Numbered from the stretch's first letter, positions 8,889 to 17,347 are shown. The stretch: 64,000 nucleotides of DNA from Neobacillus ginsengisoli (GCF_030813055.1 NZ_JAUSTW010000001.1:744001-808000); one strand, 5' to 3'. The notes: generated by a model from the sequence alone, not told the origin. Translations and numbers: made by a program.

Positions 8889-9800
8889 ATGAATAAAGCA
8901 GAGGTTTATATTTTATCAGGCTTTTTGGGGAGCGGGAAAACAACTTTATTAAAACGATTGCTTGAAGATGAGCGTAGATTAGGAAGAAAAACAGCGGTAA
9001 TGATGAATGAATTAGGCAAAGTATCGATCGATTCGGATGCCGTAGCAGATAATGATGTGGCATTAAAAGAACTGTTAGGCGGATGTATTTGCTGCTCAAT
9101 TCAGGATAAACTCGAGGCGCAGCTTCAGGGGTTAATAGTAGAGGAAAAACCGGAAGTCATCTATATTGAAACAACAGGTGCTGCACACCCTGTAGAGGTA
9201 TTGGATGCCATTCTCTCTCCATTGTTTGCTGATAGTTTATTAATAAAAGGCATTTTGACTACTGTTGATGGATTACGGTGGATGGATAGGAAAAATCTCA
9301 GCCCTCAGCTCCAACAACTTATACTGGACCAAGTTAGACATTCCGATCTAATCCTAATCAACAAAATGAATGAGTTAACGGATTCAGATCAGGCAAGGAT
9401 TACTTTTGAAATACAATCCATTAATTCTGAAGCAAGATGCCTACTTACCAACTATTCACAGCTTGCGATGGACCAATTAAGAAAGCTATCCGTATCATTT
9501 GATAAGAATTCAGAAAGATTAAATCTAAAAAAGAAATTAAACTTAACAACATTTGTGTACCAATTTCAAAAAGCAATTAGTCATTCAAAGTTTGAAGCGT
9601 TTTTAAAAAGTCTCCCGGATACTGTTTATCGGATTAAAGGCTATGTAAAGTTTGACCGCTCAAATTACCCAACACTTTTTCAATTTTCTTATGGAATGCC
9701 GATCTATATGCAAGAGTTTATGAATTTGCCTTTAAACCTTGTTTTTATTGGTGAAAATATTGATTGGAAGCAAATTGAAATAAAACTTGCAGAGCTTTAA
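8889..9800 (+). CDS. COG0523 (CobW/YciC-type) metal-chaperone GTPase
   Basis: A G3E-family GTPase of 303 residues. GFLGSGKTT (residues 11-19) is the P-loop. GGCICC (Cys66, Cys68, Cys69) is the CxCC metal site typical of COG0523 proteins. ETTGAAHP is the switch/Walker B segment, and LINKMNEL replaces the NKxD base-recognition motif. Family members insert or traffic zinc, cobalt or other metals to client enzymes. No Zur box or metal-enzyme neighbour identifies the metal here. ATG 8889 follows GAAGGG. The protein is shorter than ZagA/YciC (about 400 residues), with a reduced C-terminal domain. Confidence 0.85.
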   Translation: MNKAEVYILSGFLGSGKTTLLKRLLEDERRLGRKTAVMMNELGKVSIDSDAVADNDVALKELLGGCICCSIQDKLEAQLQGLIVEEKPEVIYIETTGAAHPVEVLDAILSPLFADSLLIKGILTTVDGLRWMDRKNLSPQLQQLILDQVRHSDLILINKMNELTDSDQARITFEIQSINSEARCLLTNYSQLAMDQLRKLSVSFDKNSERLNLKKKLNLTTFVYQFQKAISHSKFEAFLKSLPDTVYRIKGYVKFDRSNYPTLFQFSYGMPIYMQEFMNLPLNLVFIGENIDWKQIEIKLAEL

Positions 9801-9893
9801 ATTGAATTAAAAATCAATTGAAAAAATGAATGATAATTTCCTCTTCAGGTAACTCTTTTAATGTAGCTAAAATTACATGGAGAGGGGGATTTG

Positions 9894-10712
9894 ATGAAAA
9901 AGGCAACGATTTTAATTGTATTTACACTAATCCTCCTTAACGGATATTACGTCCAAGCAACTTCTGATATTAGCTATAAGATTGAGATGCCGCAGTGGAA
10001 AGAAGTCGATCATTTAGTACCAAGATATGCGAAATTCACCGTGCTGGATATTGAAACAGGGAAGCAATTTAAAGTGCAAAGAAGGGCAGGAAGTCATCAT
10101 GCGGATGTACAGCCCTTAACATCCAAGGATACGAAAATAATGAAAAAGATTTACGGAGGAAAATGGAGTTGGAAACGCCGAGCCATCATCGTGATTCATA
10201 AAAATCAATGGATCGCAGCTTCAATGCATGGAATGCCGCATGGTGCGGGTGCGTTAAAAAATAATTTTCCTGGTCATTTTTGTATTCATTTTTATGGCAG
10301 TACTACCCATCGGACAAATTCAATGGACTTATCGCATATGCTTATGGTATTGAAAGCCGCCGGAAAGCTGGATGACTATCTGGCAAAAGCCAATCCCTAC
10401 GAGGTTATAAGCGCATATATTGCTGGACTCAAGCAGCAGGATGCAAGGATTTCCTCCTCAGCATCACTTCAACGGATTAAATGGCAACCGATTTTAGCCC
10501 AAATTGAAAATGTAAAGATATCAAGAATGCCTCTTTTACCTGCTGAGGATTTAACGGAAGAAATTAATTTGGACGTTCCGATTGATATTGATTGGTACAT
10601 AAAAAACAAAGGAAGACAAACATTCAAAGGAGAAATTCATTTAGTTCGTTTTTCACCCTTTGACGCATGGAAAGTGGATTCAAAACAGTTTTTAAAAGAA
10701 AATAATCTTTAA
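9894..10712 (+). CDS. Secreted protein with HFCIHF motif, function unknown
   Basis: A 272-residue protein with a signal peptide (KKATILIVFTLILLNGYYVQA). Mature positions carry FTVLDIETGKQFKVQRRAG, SHHADVQPL, KIYGGKWSWKRRAIIV, IAASMHGMPHGAGA and GHFCIHFYGSTTH. The dense set of conserved-looking His residues and a Cys in HFCIHF suggests a metal site or a Cys/His catalytic site. The same pattern recurs, as I remember it, in uncharacterised secreted proteins of Firmicutes. The C-terminal 90 residues (DVPIDIDWYIKNKG) look like a separate domain. ATG 9894 follows GAGAGGGGG. Enzymatic activity is not established. Confidence 0.7.
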   Translation: MKKATILIVFTLILLNGYYVQATSDISYKIEMPQWKEVDHLVPRYAKFTVLDIETGKQFKVQRRAGSHHADVQPLTSKDTKIMKKIYGGKWSWKRRAIIVIHKNQWIAASMHGMPHGAGALKNNFPGHFCIHFYGSTTHRTNSMDLSHMLMVLKAAGKLDDYLAKANPYEVISAYIAGLKQQDARISSSASLQRIKWQPILAQIENVKISRMPLLPAEDLTEEINLDVPIDIDWYIKNKGRQTFKGEIHLVRFSPFDAWKVDSKQFLKENNL

Positions 10713-10721
10713 TAATAAAAA

Positions 10722-10768
10722 GATAAACACCTTTATTTATGGATTTTCCATTTATAAAGGTGTTTATT
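10722..10768. terminator. Bidirectional terminator
   Basis: GATAAACACCTTTAT / ATAAAGGTGTTTATT inverted repeat between convergent genes. Confidence 0.75.
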
Positions 10769-10775
10769 GTGAGAT

Positions 10776-11021
10776 TTACATAGGGTGCTCACCAAATTTA
10801 ATAAAGGTTCTTTCATCTTCTATTAATCCGCAAGCACCGCATTGTATTCGATAATCAGGCCCGTTATAGGCAAGATGAAACGGCTCTAAATCATTTTCTC
10901 CGTATTCATGGACAACATCTCCGGATTGTGGGTCGAGCTTTACTGAGTGCGAAAGCTGTTGAATGATATTAAATCGACTTCGATTGGTTTTGCAATTTGG
11001 ACACCGGTATGGGGTTGACAT
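10776..11021 (-). CDS. Small zinc-ribbon protein
   Basis: An 81-residue soluble protein with two Cys pairs, CPNCKTN near the N terminus and CGACG near the C terminus. This is a classic four-Cys zinc ribbon, with a central segment ([20 protein letters not shown]) between the pairs. It may bind nucleic acid or protein, but no family name comes to mind. ATG at 11021 follows AAAGGAG on the minus strand. It is convergent with the secreted HFCIHF protein and divergent from the gene at 11108. Confidence 0.75.
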   Translation of the reverse strand: MSTPYRCPNCKTNRSRFNIIQQLSHSVKLDPQSGDVVHEYGENDLEPFHLAYNGPDYRIQCGACGLIEDERTFIKFGEHPM

Positions 11022-11107
11022 TTAACTAACTCCTTTCGATAAATGGTTTTAACCTATTTTTTTCAATAATAGGGAAAAATATGTAAAATTCACAAAGGGT
11101 GTGAAAT

Positions 11108-11398
11108 ATGTCAGTGTATTTTGATTCATTGCTTGCAGAGTATCGTACGATTTGGAACAATCGGGCGCTTGAAGCAATAGGAAAAAATAGTGAAGAAATC
11201 TTAATGGAAGCGATAAAGAGAGAGCTGCTGGATGAAAATTCACATCCAAGAATCCGAAAGAATCGCTATGAAAAGTATTATACTGCAGTAAAAAGAGTTG
11301 TAAATTCAAAAATTTCACAGGAAGCGAAACTACAATTAATTGAGGCACATAATCAAATAATGGAAGAGTTAAACGAGGATGATAAAGGCAGAGTTTAA
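11108..11398 (+). CDS. Conserved hypothetical helical protein (96 aa)
   Basis: A soluble, charged protein of 96 residues that looks wholly alpha-helical. It has an N-terminal helix (FDSLLAEYRTIWNNRALEAIG) and a C-terminal helix (EAKLQLIEAHNQIMEELNED). No Cys, signal or membrane segment is present, and I do not recognise the family. The ribosome site is the AAAGGGTG stretch just upstream of ATG 11108. It is single, followed by a bidirectional terminator and the convergent Hsp20-like gene. Confidence 0.7.
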   Translation: MSVYFDSLLAEYRTIWNNRALEAIGKNSEEILMEAIKRELLDENSHPRIRKNRYEKYYTAVKRVVNSKISQEAKLQLIEAHNQIMEELNEDDKGRV

Positions 11399-11399
11399 A

Positions 11400-11444
11400 A
11401 TAATGATAAAAGACAGTTTGGACAAGCTGTCTCTTATCATTTCA
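11400..11444. terminator. Bidirectional terminator
   Basis: AATGATAAAAGACAG / CTGTCTCTTATCATT inverted repeat between convergent genes. Confidence 0.75.
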
Positions 11445-11503
11445 TTCTAAATACTTACTTCACCCTATTTTTTGTTATATAAAACTTGCGAAAAAAATGG
11501 CGT

Positions 11504-11980
11504 TTACATAATTTCAGTAACGTCAACCTGTGAAAATTGCATATCCACATTTTTGGGGATTTTTACTTCAAGGATGCCATCCTTAAAATTGGCAGATGCC
11601 CCCTTCTTTTTTACAATTGCCGGGAGAGTAATGGTATGTTTATCTTCAGCCTGCGGAATATGCTCAACAATCAACTGATTTGATGTATGATAGATACGAA
11701 GTTGTTTTAGCCATTCATTATTTTTAATTGGAATTCTTACGAATACAAAGTCGTGTGTCTCAAAGGCAGCTGAAGTTAATATTCCTGTTGTAGACTGCTG
11801 CGGTGAGACCGGGGATTGAAAGCCACTAAACATTTCTTGAGGGTTCATCATTCCCCTCATTTCTCCAGGCATCATTTTACTCATTAAATCTTTGACGTAG
11901 CCTTCAATCTGATCAGGCTTCATATTTTTCATTACGTCTTTCATGTCTTTCGAAAAAGGGAACATATTCCAGGGGAACAT
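11504..11980 (-). CDS. Hsp20/alpha-crystallin-like protein, possibly spore-associated
   Basis: 158 residues. The N-terminal 60 residues are Met/Pro-rich (MFPWNMFPFSKDM, MSKMMPGEMRGMM). The C-terminal 90 residues form an alpha-crystallin-like beta domain (FVFVRIPIKNNEWLKQLRIY, ITLPAIVKKKGASANFKDGILEVKIP). The A-x-x-x-n-G-I/V-L motif near the end (FKDGILEVKIP) is the Hsp20 hallmark. Similar proteins in Bacillus include spore-coat CotM/CotP and GerT. A second Hsp20 gene lies at 59833. ATG 11980 follows a GAAAGGATG site. No partner gene is adjacent. Confidence 0.72.
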   Translation of the reverse strand: MFPWNMFPFSKDMKDVMKNMKPDQIEGYVKDLMSKMMPGEMRGMMNPQEMFSGFQSPVSPQQSTTGILTSAAFETHDFVFVRIPIKNNEWLKQLRIYHTSNQLIVEHIPQAEDKHTITLPAIVKKKGASANFKDGILEVKIPKNVDMQFSQVDVTEIM

Positions 11981-12210
11981 AATTTTTCATCCTTTCAAGG
12001 AATAAAAATTGCTTTTAAAAATTTTACGAACTGTGCAATTTGGTCCTATTGATACCCATGATATGCAATTGCTCTTTTAATCGTTATTAAAACTTACAGC
12101 AGAAATTTTTTGGCATATTTAGTAAGGATTAATCTTTAAAATTTGCATATATAAATAAATCTTTTTAACATAGAGTATAGGAAGAAATAAAAAATTGAGA
12201 GGTATTTGGC

Positions 12211-12993
12211 GTGAACAAAAAAACTGCTTTGATCACAGGAGGAGCCTCAGGTATTGGGAAAATTACCGCTTACAAGCTTGCAGAAAAAGGATACCAGCTT
12301 GTTATCAACTTTCGAAATAGTGAATCAGAAGCTAGAACTTTAGCAACGCATTTGAACAAAGTTTATGGAATAAACGTAATCACTATCCAAGGGGACGTGG
12401 CTGACAAGGATGATTGTATTCGGATAATCAACCAGTCACTTTCGGTATTTTCCACCATTGATGTATTGATACACAATGCAGGGCCATACATACATGAAAG
12501 AAAAAAATTAACGGAATACTCTTTAGAGGAATGGAACTATTTAATATCCGGAAATTTATCAGCTGTTTTTTACCTAACAAAATTGATTATTCCATCGATG
12601 AGGAACCGGAAATGGGGAAGAATTATTACCATGGGCTTTGATCGGGTTGAAACAGCTCCAGGCTGGATCCATCGCTCAGCATTTGCGGCAGCAAAGACAG
12701 GGCTTGCTTCTCTTACAAGGACAATTGCAATGGAAGAAGCGGAAAATGGGATAACCGCAAATATGGTTTGCCCGGGGGATATAGTTAGTGAATGGAAAGA
12801 AAAAAATATCTCTGATTCTATACATTCCTCAGGTGAGGCGGCGCCCGTTGGCAGACCGGGGACAGGAGAGGATATTGCAAGAGTGGTTTCGTTTCTTATC
12901 GAAGATAATTCCGGATTTATCACGGGAAGCATCATTCCCGTTACAGGCGGAATGGATGTGTTGAATAAGGTTAATAGAGTAAAAATAGATTAA
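12211..12993 (+). CDS. Short-chain dehydrogenase/reductase-like protein lacking the catalytic Tyr
   Basis: 260 residues with a Rossmann fold. TGGASGIG (residues 9-16) binds the cofactor, NAG is at 89-91, and the closing VTGG is near the C terminus. It looks like a FabG/3-oxoacyl-ACP reductase relative. The catalytic YxxxK is FAAAK (Phe158, Lys162; codon TTT). The Ser usually about 13 residues before Tyr is missing from ITMGFDRVETAPGW. Normal reductase chemistry is therefore unlikely unless another residue substitutes. Start GTG or ATG: the chosen start, GTG at 12211, follows GAGAGGTAT. Single gene, convergent with the MATE exporter. Confidence 0.8.
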   Translation: MNKKTALITGGASGIGKITAYKLAEKGYQLVINFRNSESEARTLATHLNKVYGINVITIQGDVADKDDCIRIINQSLSVFSTIDVLIHNAGPYIHERKKLTEYSLEEWNYLISGNLSAVFYLTKLIIPSMRNRKWGRIITMGFDRVETAPGWIHRSAFAAAKTGLASLTRTIAMEEAENGITANMVCPGDIVSEWKEKNISDSIHSSGEAAPVGRPGTGEDIARVVSFLIEDNSGFITGSIIPVTGGMDVLNKVNRVKID

Positions 12994-13005
12994 AAACCAA
13001 AGAGG

Positions 13006-13041
13006 TAAAAAGCCTGATTCTAGAGTGAATCAGGCTTTTTT
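13006..13041. terminator. Bidirectional terminator
   Basis: AAAAAGCCTGATTC / GAATCAGGCTTTTTT. The stem overlaps the 3' end of the MATE gene on the minus strand. Confidence 0.85.
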
Positions 13042-14397
13042 CTGCTCCATTGGTTGGTACTTTGTCTTTTGGATCCAAATTAGCCTGCTTAATAGGCAAA
13101 TCGCCCCAACAGCGAGACCGGCAATGAGACCGATCCAATATCCGAAAGCTCCCAGGCTCGTATATGATGCCATTAAATACCCTAAGGGCAGTCCGATTAT
13201 CCAATAGGATATGAGTGAAGCTAAGAAGGTAATGTTTACGTCTTTATAACCTCTAAGTGCTCCTTGGACAGGAGCTTGGATGGCATCAGATAGTTGAAAA
13301 AATAAAGCATATAGCAAAAATTGGCCGGTTAATTTTAAAACGGCGGGATCAGTAGTATAAATACCGGCTATTTTAGAACGGAACAAAAGCAAAATGAGAC
13401 CGCAAAAACCTGCGAGCAAAATTGCAATACAAAGTCCGATCCAGCTATATTCCTTGGCATCATGATGCCTTTTTGCTCCTACTTCAAATCCCACCATGAT
13501 GGTTAGCGCCATCGAAATGCTAAGTGGAAGCATATATAAAAACGACGCAAAATTTAATGCAGCTTGATGACTAGCAATTGTATTTGTATCAAAGGTACTC
13601 ATTAATAAGGTAACAGCCGCAAAAATACTCGTTTCAAAAAAGATCGAGAAACCAATTGGAACTCCAATTTTTAGGATTTCTTTCCATTTCGAGAATGAAA
13701 CCCGATAAAAAGTATTGAAAATAGCGAAATTAATAAATGGACGATTTGTACAAATAATAAAAATCGTAATAATGGTAATGATCCAATACGTTATCGCAGT
13801 GGCGAAACCAGATCCAACCCCTCCTAATTCAGGAAATCCAAATTTTCCAAAGATAAGGAAGTAGTTGAAAATTATATTAATTGGTAATGAGGTTAAGGTA
13901 ATGATCATCGTAACTCGAGTTTTCCCAAGTGCATCAATGAATGATCGCAACACATTATAGGCAAAGAGTGGAATCATTCCAAAACTTAAGGCAATTAGAT
14001 AGTTATGCGCAACCAATCGTACATGTGCCTCTAAATTCATCCCATTTAGAAGGGGATCAAGTATTAATGAGCTGATTGCAATAACTAGTATAGCCATAAT
14101 GATCGATAAGTACAGCCCTTGAATAACAGAAAATGCAACTCTCTCTTGTTGTTTTGCACCTATTAACTGGGCTACAATTGGAGTAACGGCGAGCAAAATT
14201 CCGCTTAATCCGGTAAAAACCGGCACCCATAAGGAGGAGCCAATCGCAACACCAGCTAAATCAGATGGACTATAATGACCGGACATTGTCACATCAAAGA
14301 AATTCATTGAAAAAAGTCCTATTTGGGTAATTAAGATCGGAATGAGAATATTAATAAGTTGTCTTAGTTTTTGCTTTTTTGAATGAGTTTGATTCAA
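13030..14397 (-). CDS. MATE family multidrug efflux transporter
   Basis: A 455-residue integral membrane protein with about 12 hydrophobic segments arranged as two similar halves. It belongs to the NorM/DinF-type MATE family, which exports cationic drugs in exchange for Na+ or H+. Family-like blocks include the first helix IPILITQIGLFSMNFFDVTMSGHY and the loop region VPIVAQ/TPIVAQLIGAKQQE. It starts at a TTG (13 residues of basic N terminus, NQTHSKKQKLRQ) behind a GGGG site at 14406-14409. No regulator is adjacent. The substrate cannot be told from sequence. Confidence 0.9.
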   Translation of the reverse strand: MNQTHSKKQKLRQLINILIPILITQIGLFSMNFFDVTMSGHYSPSDLAGVAIGSSLWVPVFTGLSGILLAVTPIVAQLIGAKQQERVAFSVIQGLYLSIIMAILVIAISSLILDPLLNGMNLEAHVRLVAHNYLIALSFGMIPLFAYNVLRSFIDALGKTRVTMIITLTSLPINIIFNYFLIFGKFGFPELGGVGSGFATAITYWIITIITIFIICTNRPFINFAIFNTFYRVSFSKWKEILKIGVPIGFSIFFETSIFAAVTLLMSTFDTNTIASHQAALNFASFLYMLPLSISMALTIMVGFEVGAKRHHDAKEYSWIGLCIAILLAGFCGLILLLFRSKIAGIYTTDPAVLKLTGQFLLYALFFQLSDAIQAPVQGALRGYKDVNITFLASLISYWIIGLPLGYLMASYTSLGAFGYWIGLIAGLAVGAICLLSRLIWIQKTKYQPMEQKKA

Positions 14398-14534
14398 ATG
14401 TTTTTCCCCGTTTTCATTAGTTTGACGAAAAATAATTATAACACGGAAACCATTTTGTTGCCTGAAAAAAAGAATATAAAGATAGACCTTTCATAAATTG
14501 TAGGAACAAACAATTTTGGAAGGGGATAAAAACA

Positions 14535-14693
14535 ATGGCCTATCAGGGATCAAAAGGTTGGTATATACAGAAATTAAAGCAAGCGGGAATAACTAAACAT
14601 CCTGTCGAGCATCGAAAAATAGAACTTTATAAAACCTTTGTGGTAAGGAATTTATTTTTAGAAAAAGTTATTAATCAAATTAAACAAGAATAA
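14535..14693 (+). CDS. YflJ family (DUF2639) small protein
   Basis: A 52-residue protein beginning at ATG 14535 after AAGGGG. The block GSKGWYIQKLKQAGITKHPVEHRKIELYKT is characteristic of the YflJ/DUF2639 family of very small Bacillus proteins, in which G-S-K-G-W-Y and H-P-x-E are conserved. Function is unknown. It is monocistronic with a strong terminator. Confidence 0.8.
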   Translation: MAYQGSKGWYIQKLKQAGITKHPVEHRKIELYKTFVVRNLFLEKVINQIKQE

Positions 14694-14703
14694 TATCTCA
14701 TCA

Positions 14704-14738
14704 AAGACCCTGAAACCTATTTTCAAGGGTCTTTATTA
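14704..14738 (+). terminator. Terminator after the YflJ-like gene
   Basis: AAAGACCCTGAAA / TTTCAAGGGTCTTT stem with T-rich 3' side. Confidence 0.8.
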
Positions 14739-14870
14739 AATTTGATTTAATCAGTGTTCACAAAATATACAATCTGCTATTACAATTTTTTGAACTATTT
14801 GATATCAGGGAATGAAAACGTCTTTTTTTGTGGATAATAGAATTAATCATCAATGAAAGGAGCAAAGAAA

Positions 14871-15029
14871 ATGAGTTTTAATATGAACCGCATTAATCCA
14901 AACCAAACCCAAGTTTTTTTTCATGATGGCCGATTTGAAACGTTAACAAATGAGGAATTAGAAGATTTTTTGCTCCAAATGGGTATTAGTGAAGTAAATG
15001 AAACAATCGAACAAAGTGTAACGGATTAA
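14871..15029 (+). CDS. Small acidic protein (52 aa)
   Basis: ATG 14871 lies 8 bases after a good AAAGGAG. The 52 residues run NRINPNQTQVFFHDGRFETL, then TNEELEDFLLQMGISEVNETIEQ. The protein is acidic, soluble and without Cys. I do not recognise it. The ribosome site and codon use match the neighbours, so it is probably expressed. It precedes a bidirectional terminator shared with the GNAT gene. Confidence 0.65.
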   Translation: MSFNMNRINPNQTQVFFHDGRFETLTNEELEDFLLQMGISEVNETIEQSVTD

Positions 15030-15123
15030 TATTTGCTAAGGAAACTGTGACTTTGGCGCTTCAAGCGGATAGGTCTTTTTTTCTGAACGGGTAGTTAAGT
15101 ACAATTTTCATGTTCTAAAGTAA

Positions 15124-15171
15124 AAGCATAAAATAAAAGGCTGACTCAAGTCAGCCTTTATTTTTATGCTT
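15124..15171. terminator. Bidirectional terminator
   Basis: A long near-perfect palindrome centred on AAGGCTGACTCAAGTCAGCC with T-runs on both sides. It covers the stop of the GNAT gene. Confidence 0.85.
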
Positions 15172-15724
15172 CCAACAATTGTGAAGAATCAGTTTGTAAT
15201 GTACCGGTTCTCATTAGGTGGAATGTATATTGGTCTTTTGGAATTTCATATAAATCGTAAACATCGCCATTTGCGTTTAATTGTTCATAAATAGATTTCC
15301 TAGTTTCGTTTGCTTTTACAACATAAGGAAGCTTTTCAGCAGCTTTGATGGAACGAATGTTTACTTTACGAATGCGCATAAAAACAGTTTCAATCCCTAT
15401 TTCGTAAAAAAGCTCTTGAAAAAAGGCATCTTTAGCCGGGCTGTTATAGCCTTGACCGTGATACGGTTTTCCAAGCCAAGTGCCTAAGAATCCTGCATTA
15501 TCTTCAATATCAAATAAATTAATTGTTCCGATCGGCGCTCCCCATTCATCAAGAATCGTTCTTGAAATTAAGTCACCGCGCTCTTCCGCTTCAATCGTTT
15601 GTTTGGTAATAAATAAGAATTCTTCATATGATGCTGCTTTTTGACGGACAAAAGGGAAGACATCAGGATGCGTCATTAGTTCGTACAATGCGTGGCTGTC
15701 ATGAAGATCACGTTTCTTCAGCAT
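15164..15724 (-). CDS. GNAT family N-acetyltransferase (RimJ/RimL type)
   Basis: 186 residues of the Gcn5-related acetyltransferase fold. The N terminus (LKKRDLHDSHALYELMTHPDVFPF) and the acetyl-CoA loop region WLGKPYHGQGYNSPAKDAFFQ match the ribosomal-protein/antibiotic N-acetyltransferase subgroup (QGYxxxA). The following helix FYEIGIETVFMRI then VNIRSIKAAEKLPY carries the conserved Asn-x-x-S-x-x-x-x-E-K pattern. Substrate unknown. ATG 15724 follows GGAGGG. The roughly 170-base 5' leader contains unusual structured elements described separately. Confidence 0.88.
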   Translation of the reverse strand: MLKKRDLHDSHALYELMTHPDVFPFVRQKAASYEEFLFITKQTIEAEERGDLISRTILDEWGAPIGTINLFDIEDNAGFLGTWLGKPYHGQGYNSPAKDAFFQELFYEIGIETVFMRIRKVNIRSIKAAEKLPYVVKANETRKSIYEQLNANGDVYDLYEIPKDQYTFHLMRTGTLQTDSSQLLEA

Positions 15725-15772
15725 GCATTTCCCTCCAATTAGGGCAATCCGATCCCATGTCTAAAGAAGCGG

Positions 15773-15851
15773 CCCACCCTCGAAATTTTTTATTTTAGTT
15801 ACTAAAAAATTTCGGGGTGGGAATCGAACCCACTAGAACCAGTATCACTGG
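15773..15851 (-). promoter_or_regulatory. Structured 5' leader upstream of the GNAT gene, with a tRNA T-arm-like hairpin
   Basis: Read on the minus strand, GTGGG-TTCGATT-CCCAC (15833 to 15817) has exactly the 5-7-5 geometry and sequence of a tRNA T-arm. It is followed by CCCGAAATTTTTT, so it also looks like a terminator. The same CCCACCC-CGAAATTTTTT can pair instead with AAAAAATTTCG-A-GGGTGGG downstream (15821 to 15773), a stem of 18 bp with one bulge. A CCAGT/ACTGG hairpin (15851-15839) and a GGTG/CACC hairpin (15860-15850) precede it. No cloverleaf with a matching acceptor stem can be drawn, so this is not a functional tRNA. Confidence 0.45.
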
Positions 15852-15892
15852 TGGCGCACCATTTGCCTTCCCTATTTCATTTTTTTGTTGCC

Positions 15893-15911
15893 ATTATAAG
15901 GTTTAAAACCT
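15893..15911 (-). promoter_or_regulatory. -10 box with adjacent palindrome upstream of the GNAT leader
   Basis: A perfect TATAAT (minus strand, 15898 to 15893) is directly preceded by the perfect odd palindrome AGGTTTAAAACCT (15899-15911). No good -35 hexamer is seen, which would fit an activator- or repressor-controlled promoter. Confidence 0.4.
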
Positions 15912-16029
15912 CCAAGATTTTCAGGTCTAAAATAGTCTTACTTAAAATATGATACTAAAAAAAAAGCAAAAAAGGAATAGATTTTTGGCTATTTTTCTTG
16001 AATATTATATGGCAAATTTCTACATTACT

Positions 16030-17157
16030 CTACGATTCAGAATAGACCATTTCTCCGCCAATCATGGTCCATTTAGGCTTTGCTAAATAGTGAAAAGGAT
16101 GATAGCTCCAGAGCACTAAATCAGCATCTTTTCCTTCTTCAATACTCCCAAGACGATCATCAATTCGTAAGTTCCTTGCTGGATTAATAGTAATCCCCTC
16201 TAAAGCTTTTTGTTCCGGCAGACCTTCCCTTACCGCAATGGCAGCACAAATATTCAGGTATTGAATTGGGGTGTAGGGATGATCAGTTGTTATCGAAACT
16301 TCGACACCTTGATTTGATAATTCCTGATATGTTTTCCACGTCTTATTTTTTAATTCGACTTTTGATCTTCTCGTCAATGTGGGACCAACTGACACTTTAA
16401 GATTCAATCCTGCTAACTCAGTTGCGATTAAATGTCCCTCTGTGCAATGCTCAATTCGTAAATCAAGATTAAATTCCTCTGCAAAACGTAAAGCCGAAAC
16501 AATATCATCTGCTCGATGTGCATGTATCCGTACAGGAATTTCTTTCTTAAGTGCCATTACGATGGGGGCTATCCGTAAATCTTCCGGGTTATCAGCATGT
16601 ATGGCATTGTAGAAGGCTTCCCGCAGCATACCCATAATTCCCATTCTTGTAATCGAATCACTATTGCCATGGCTGTGAATTCTTTTTGGATTTTCTCCTA
16701 AGGCAATTTTTAGTCCTGCTACCTCTTGGACAATCATACGTTTTATATTCTTTCCTGTAGTCTTTATAACGGAGGTGGTCCCACCGATGACATTAGCACT
16801 CCCTGGCATAATATGGGCTGTTGTAATACCGCTTTTGATAGCATCAGTAAAGGCTGGGTCTAAAGGATAGGCTCCATCCATTGCCCTGATATGCGGAGTC
16901 AAAGCCTCCGCTGTTTCATTGGCATCGTTCCCCGCCCAGCCTGTGCCCTCATCATAAAGACCCAAATGTGTATGAACATCAATAAAGCCGGGCAATAGGT
17001 ATCGCTCGTCGCAATTAATCATTTTTACATCTCTTTCGGTGGCGAGATTGACTCCGACCTTAGCAATTTTTCCATTTTCAATTAATACATCCCCGTTTTT
17101 AATAGGCTTTGATGTAATTGGGTAAATTGTTGCATTTTTTAAAAGTATTTTTTTCAT
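16030..17157 (-). CDS. Amidohydrolase (imidazolonepropionase-like)
   Basis: A 375-residue metal-dependent hydrolase of the amidohydrolase superfamily. The composite N-terminal beta domain ends at LLPGFIDVHTHLG, where His62 and His64 form the HxH metal motif. RIHAHRADD and IEHCTEGH supply further metal His residues, and TTDHP supplies the catalytic Asp. GSIEEGKDADLVLW near the end is the usual return of the composite domain. The substrate is unknown; cyclic amides or dipeptides are typical for this subgroup. ATG 17157 follows AAAGG. No pathway partner is adjacent. Confidence 0.85.
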   Translation of the reverse strand: MKKILLKNATIYPITSKPIKNGDVLIENGKIAKVGVNLATERDVKMINCDERYLLPGFIDVHTHLGLYDEGTGWAGNDANETAEALTPHIRAMDGAYPLDPAFTDAIKSGITTAHIMPGSANVIGGTTSVIKTTGKNIKRMIVQEVAGLKIALGENPKRIHSHGNSDSITRMGIMGMLREAFYNAIHADNPEDLRIAPIVMALKKEIPVRIHAHRADDIVSALRFAEEFNLDLRIEHCTEGHLIATELAGLNLKVSVGPTLTRRSKVELKNKTWKTYQELSNQGVEVSITTDHPYTPIQYLNICAAIAVREGLPEQKALEGITINPARNLRIDDRLGSIEEGKDADLVLWSYHPFHYLAKPKWTMIGGEMVYSES

Positions 17158-17347
17158 AGTAAAACCTTTCTTCTTGCTAATAATAGTATTTTTTCTATTT
17201 TACCAAGAGCTATGCGGAAGGAAAAGTGAATAGTTGTTGCATTCTTCCATTATTTTTAACGAAATCTTAATAATTAATGAAACCTTTTATAAATAGCAGC
17301 GTAATAATTAAGGTGAAATATAAAATTTTCCAGTGGGGGAAAGATTT

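Noticed and set aside
15811..15870. Functional tRNA gene on the minus strand
   Set aside because: The T-arm is perfect, but no matching 7-bp acceptor, D-arm or 7-base anticodon loop can be formed.
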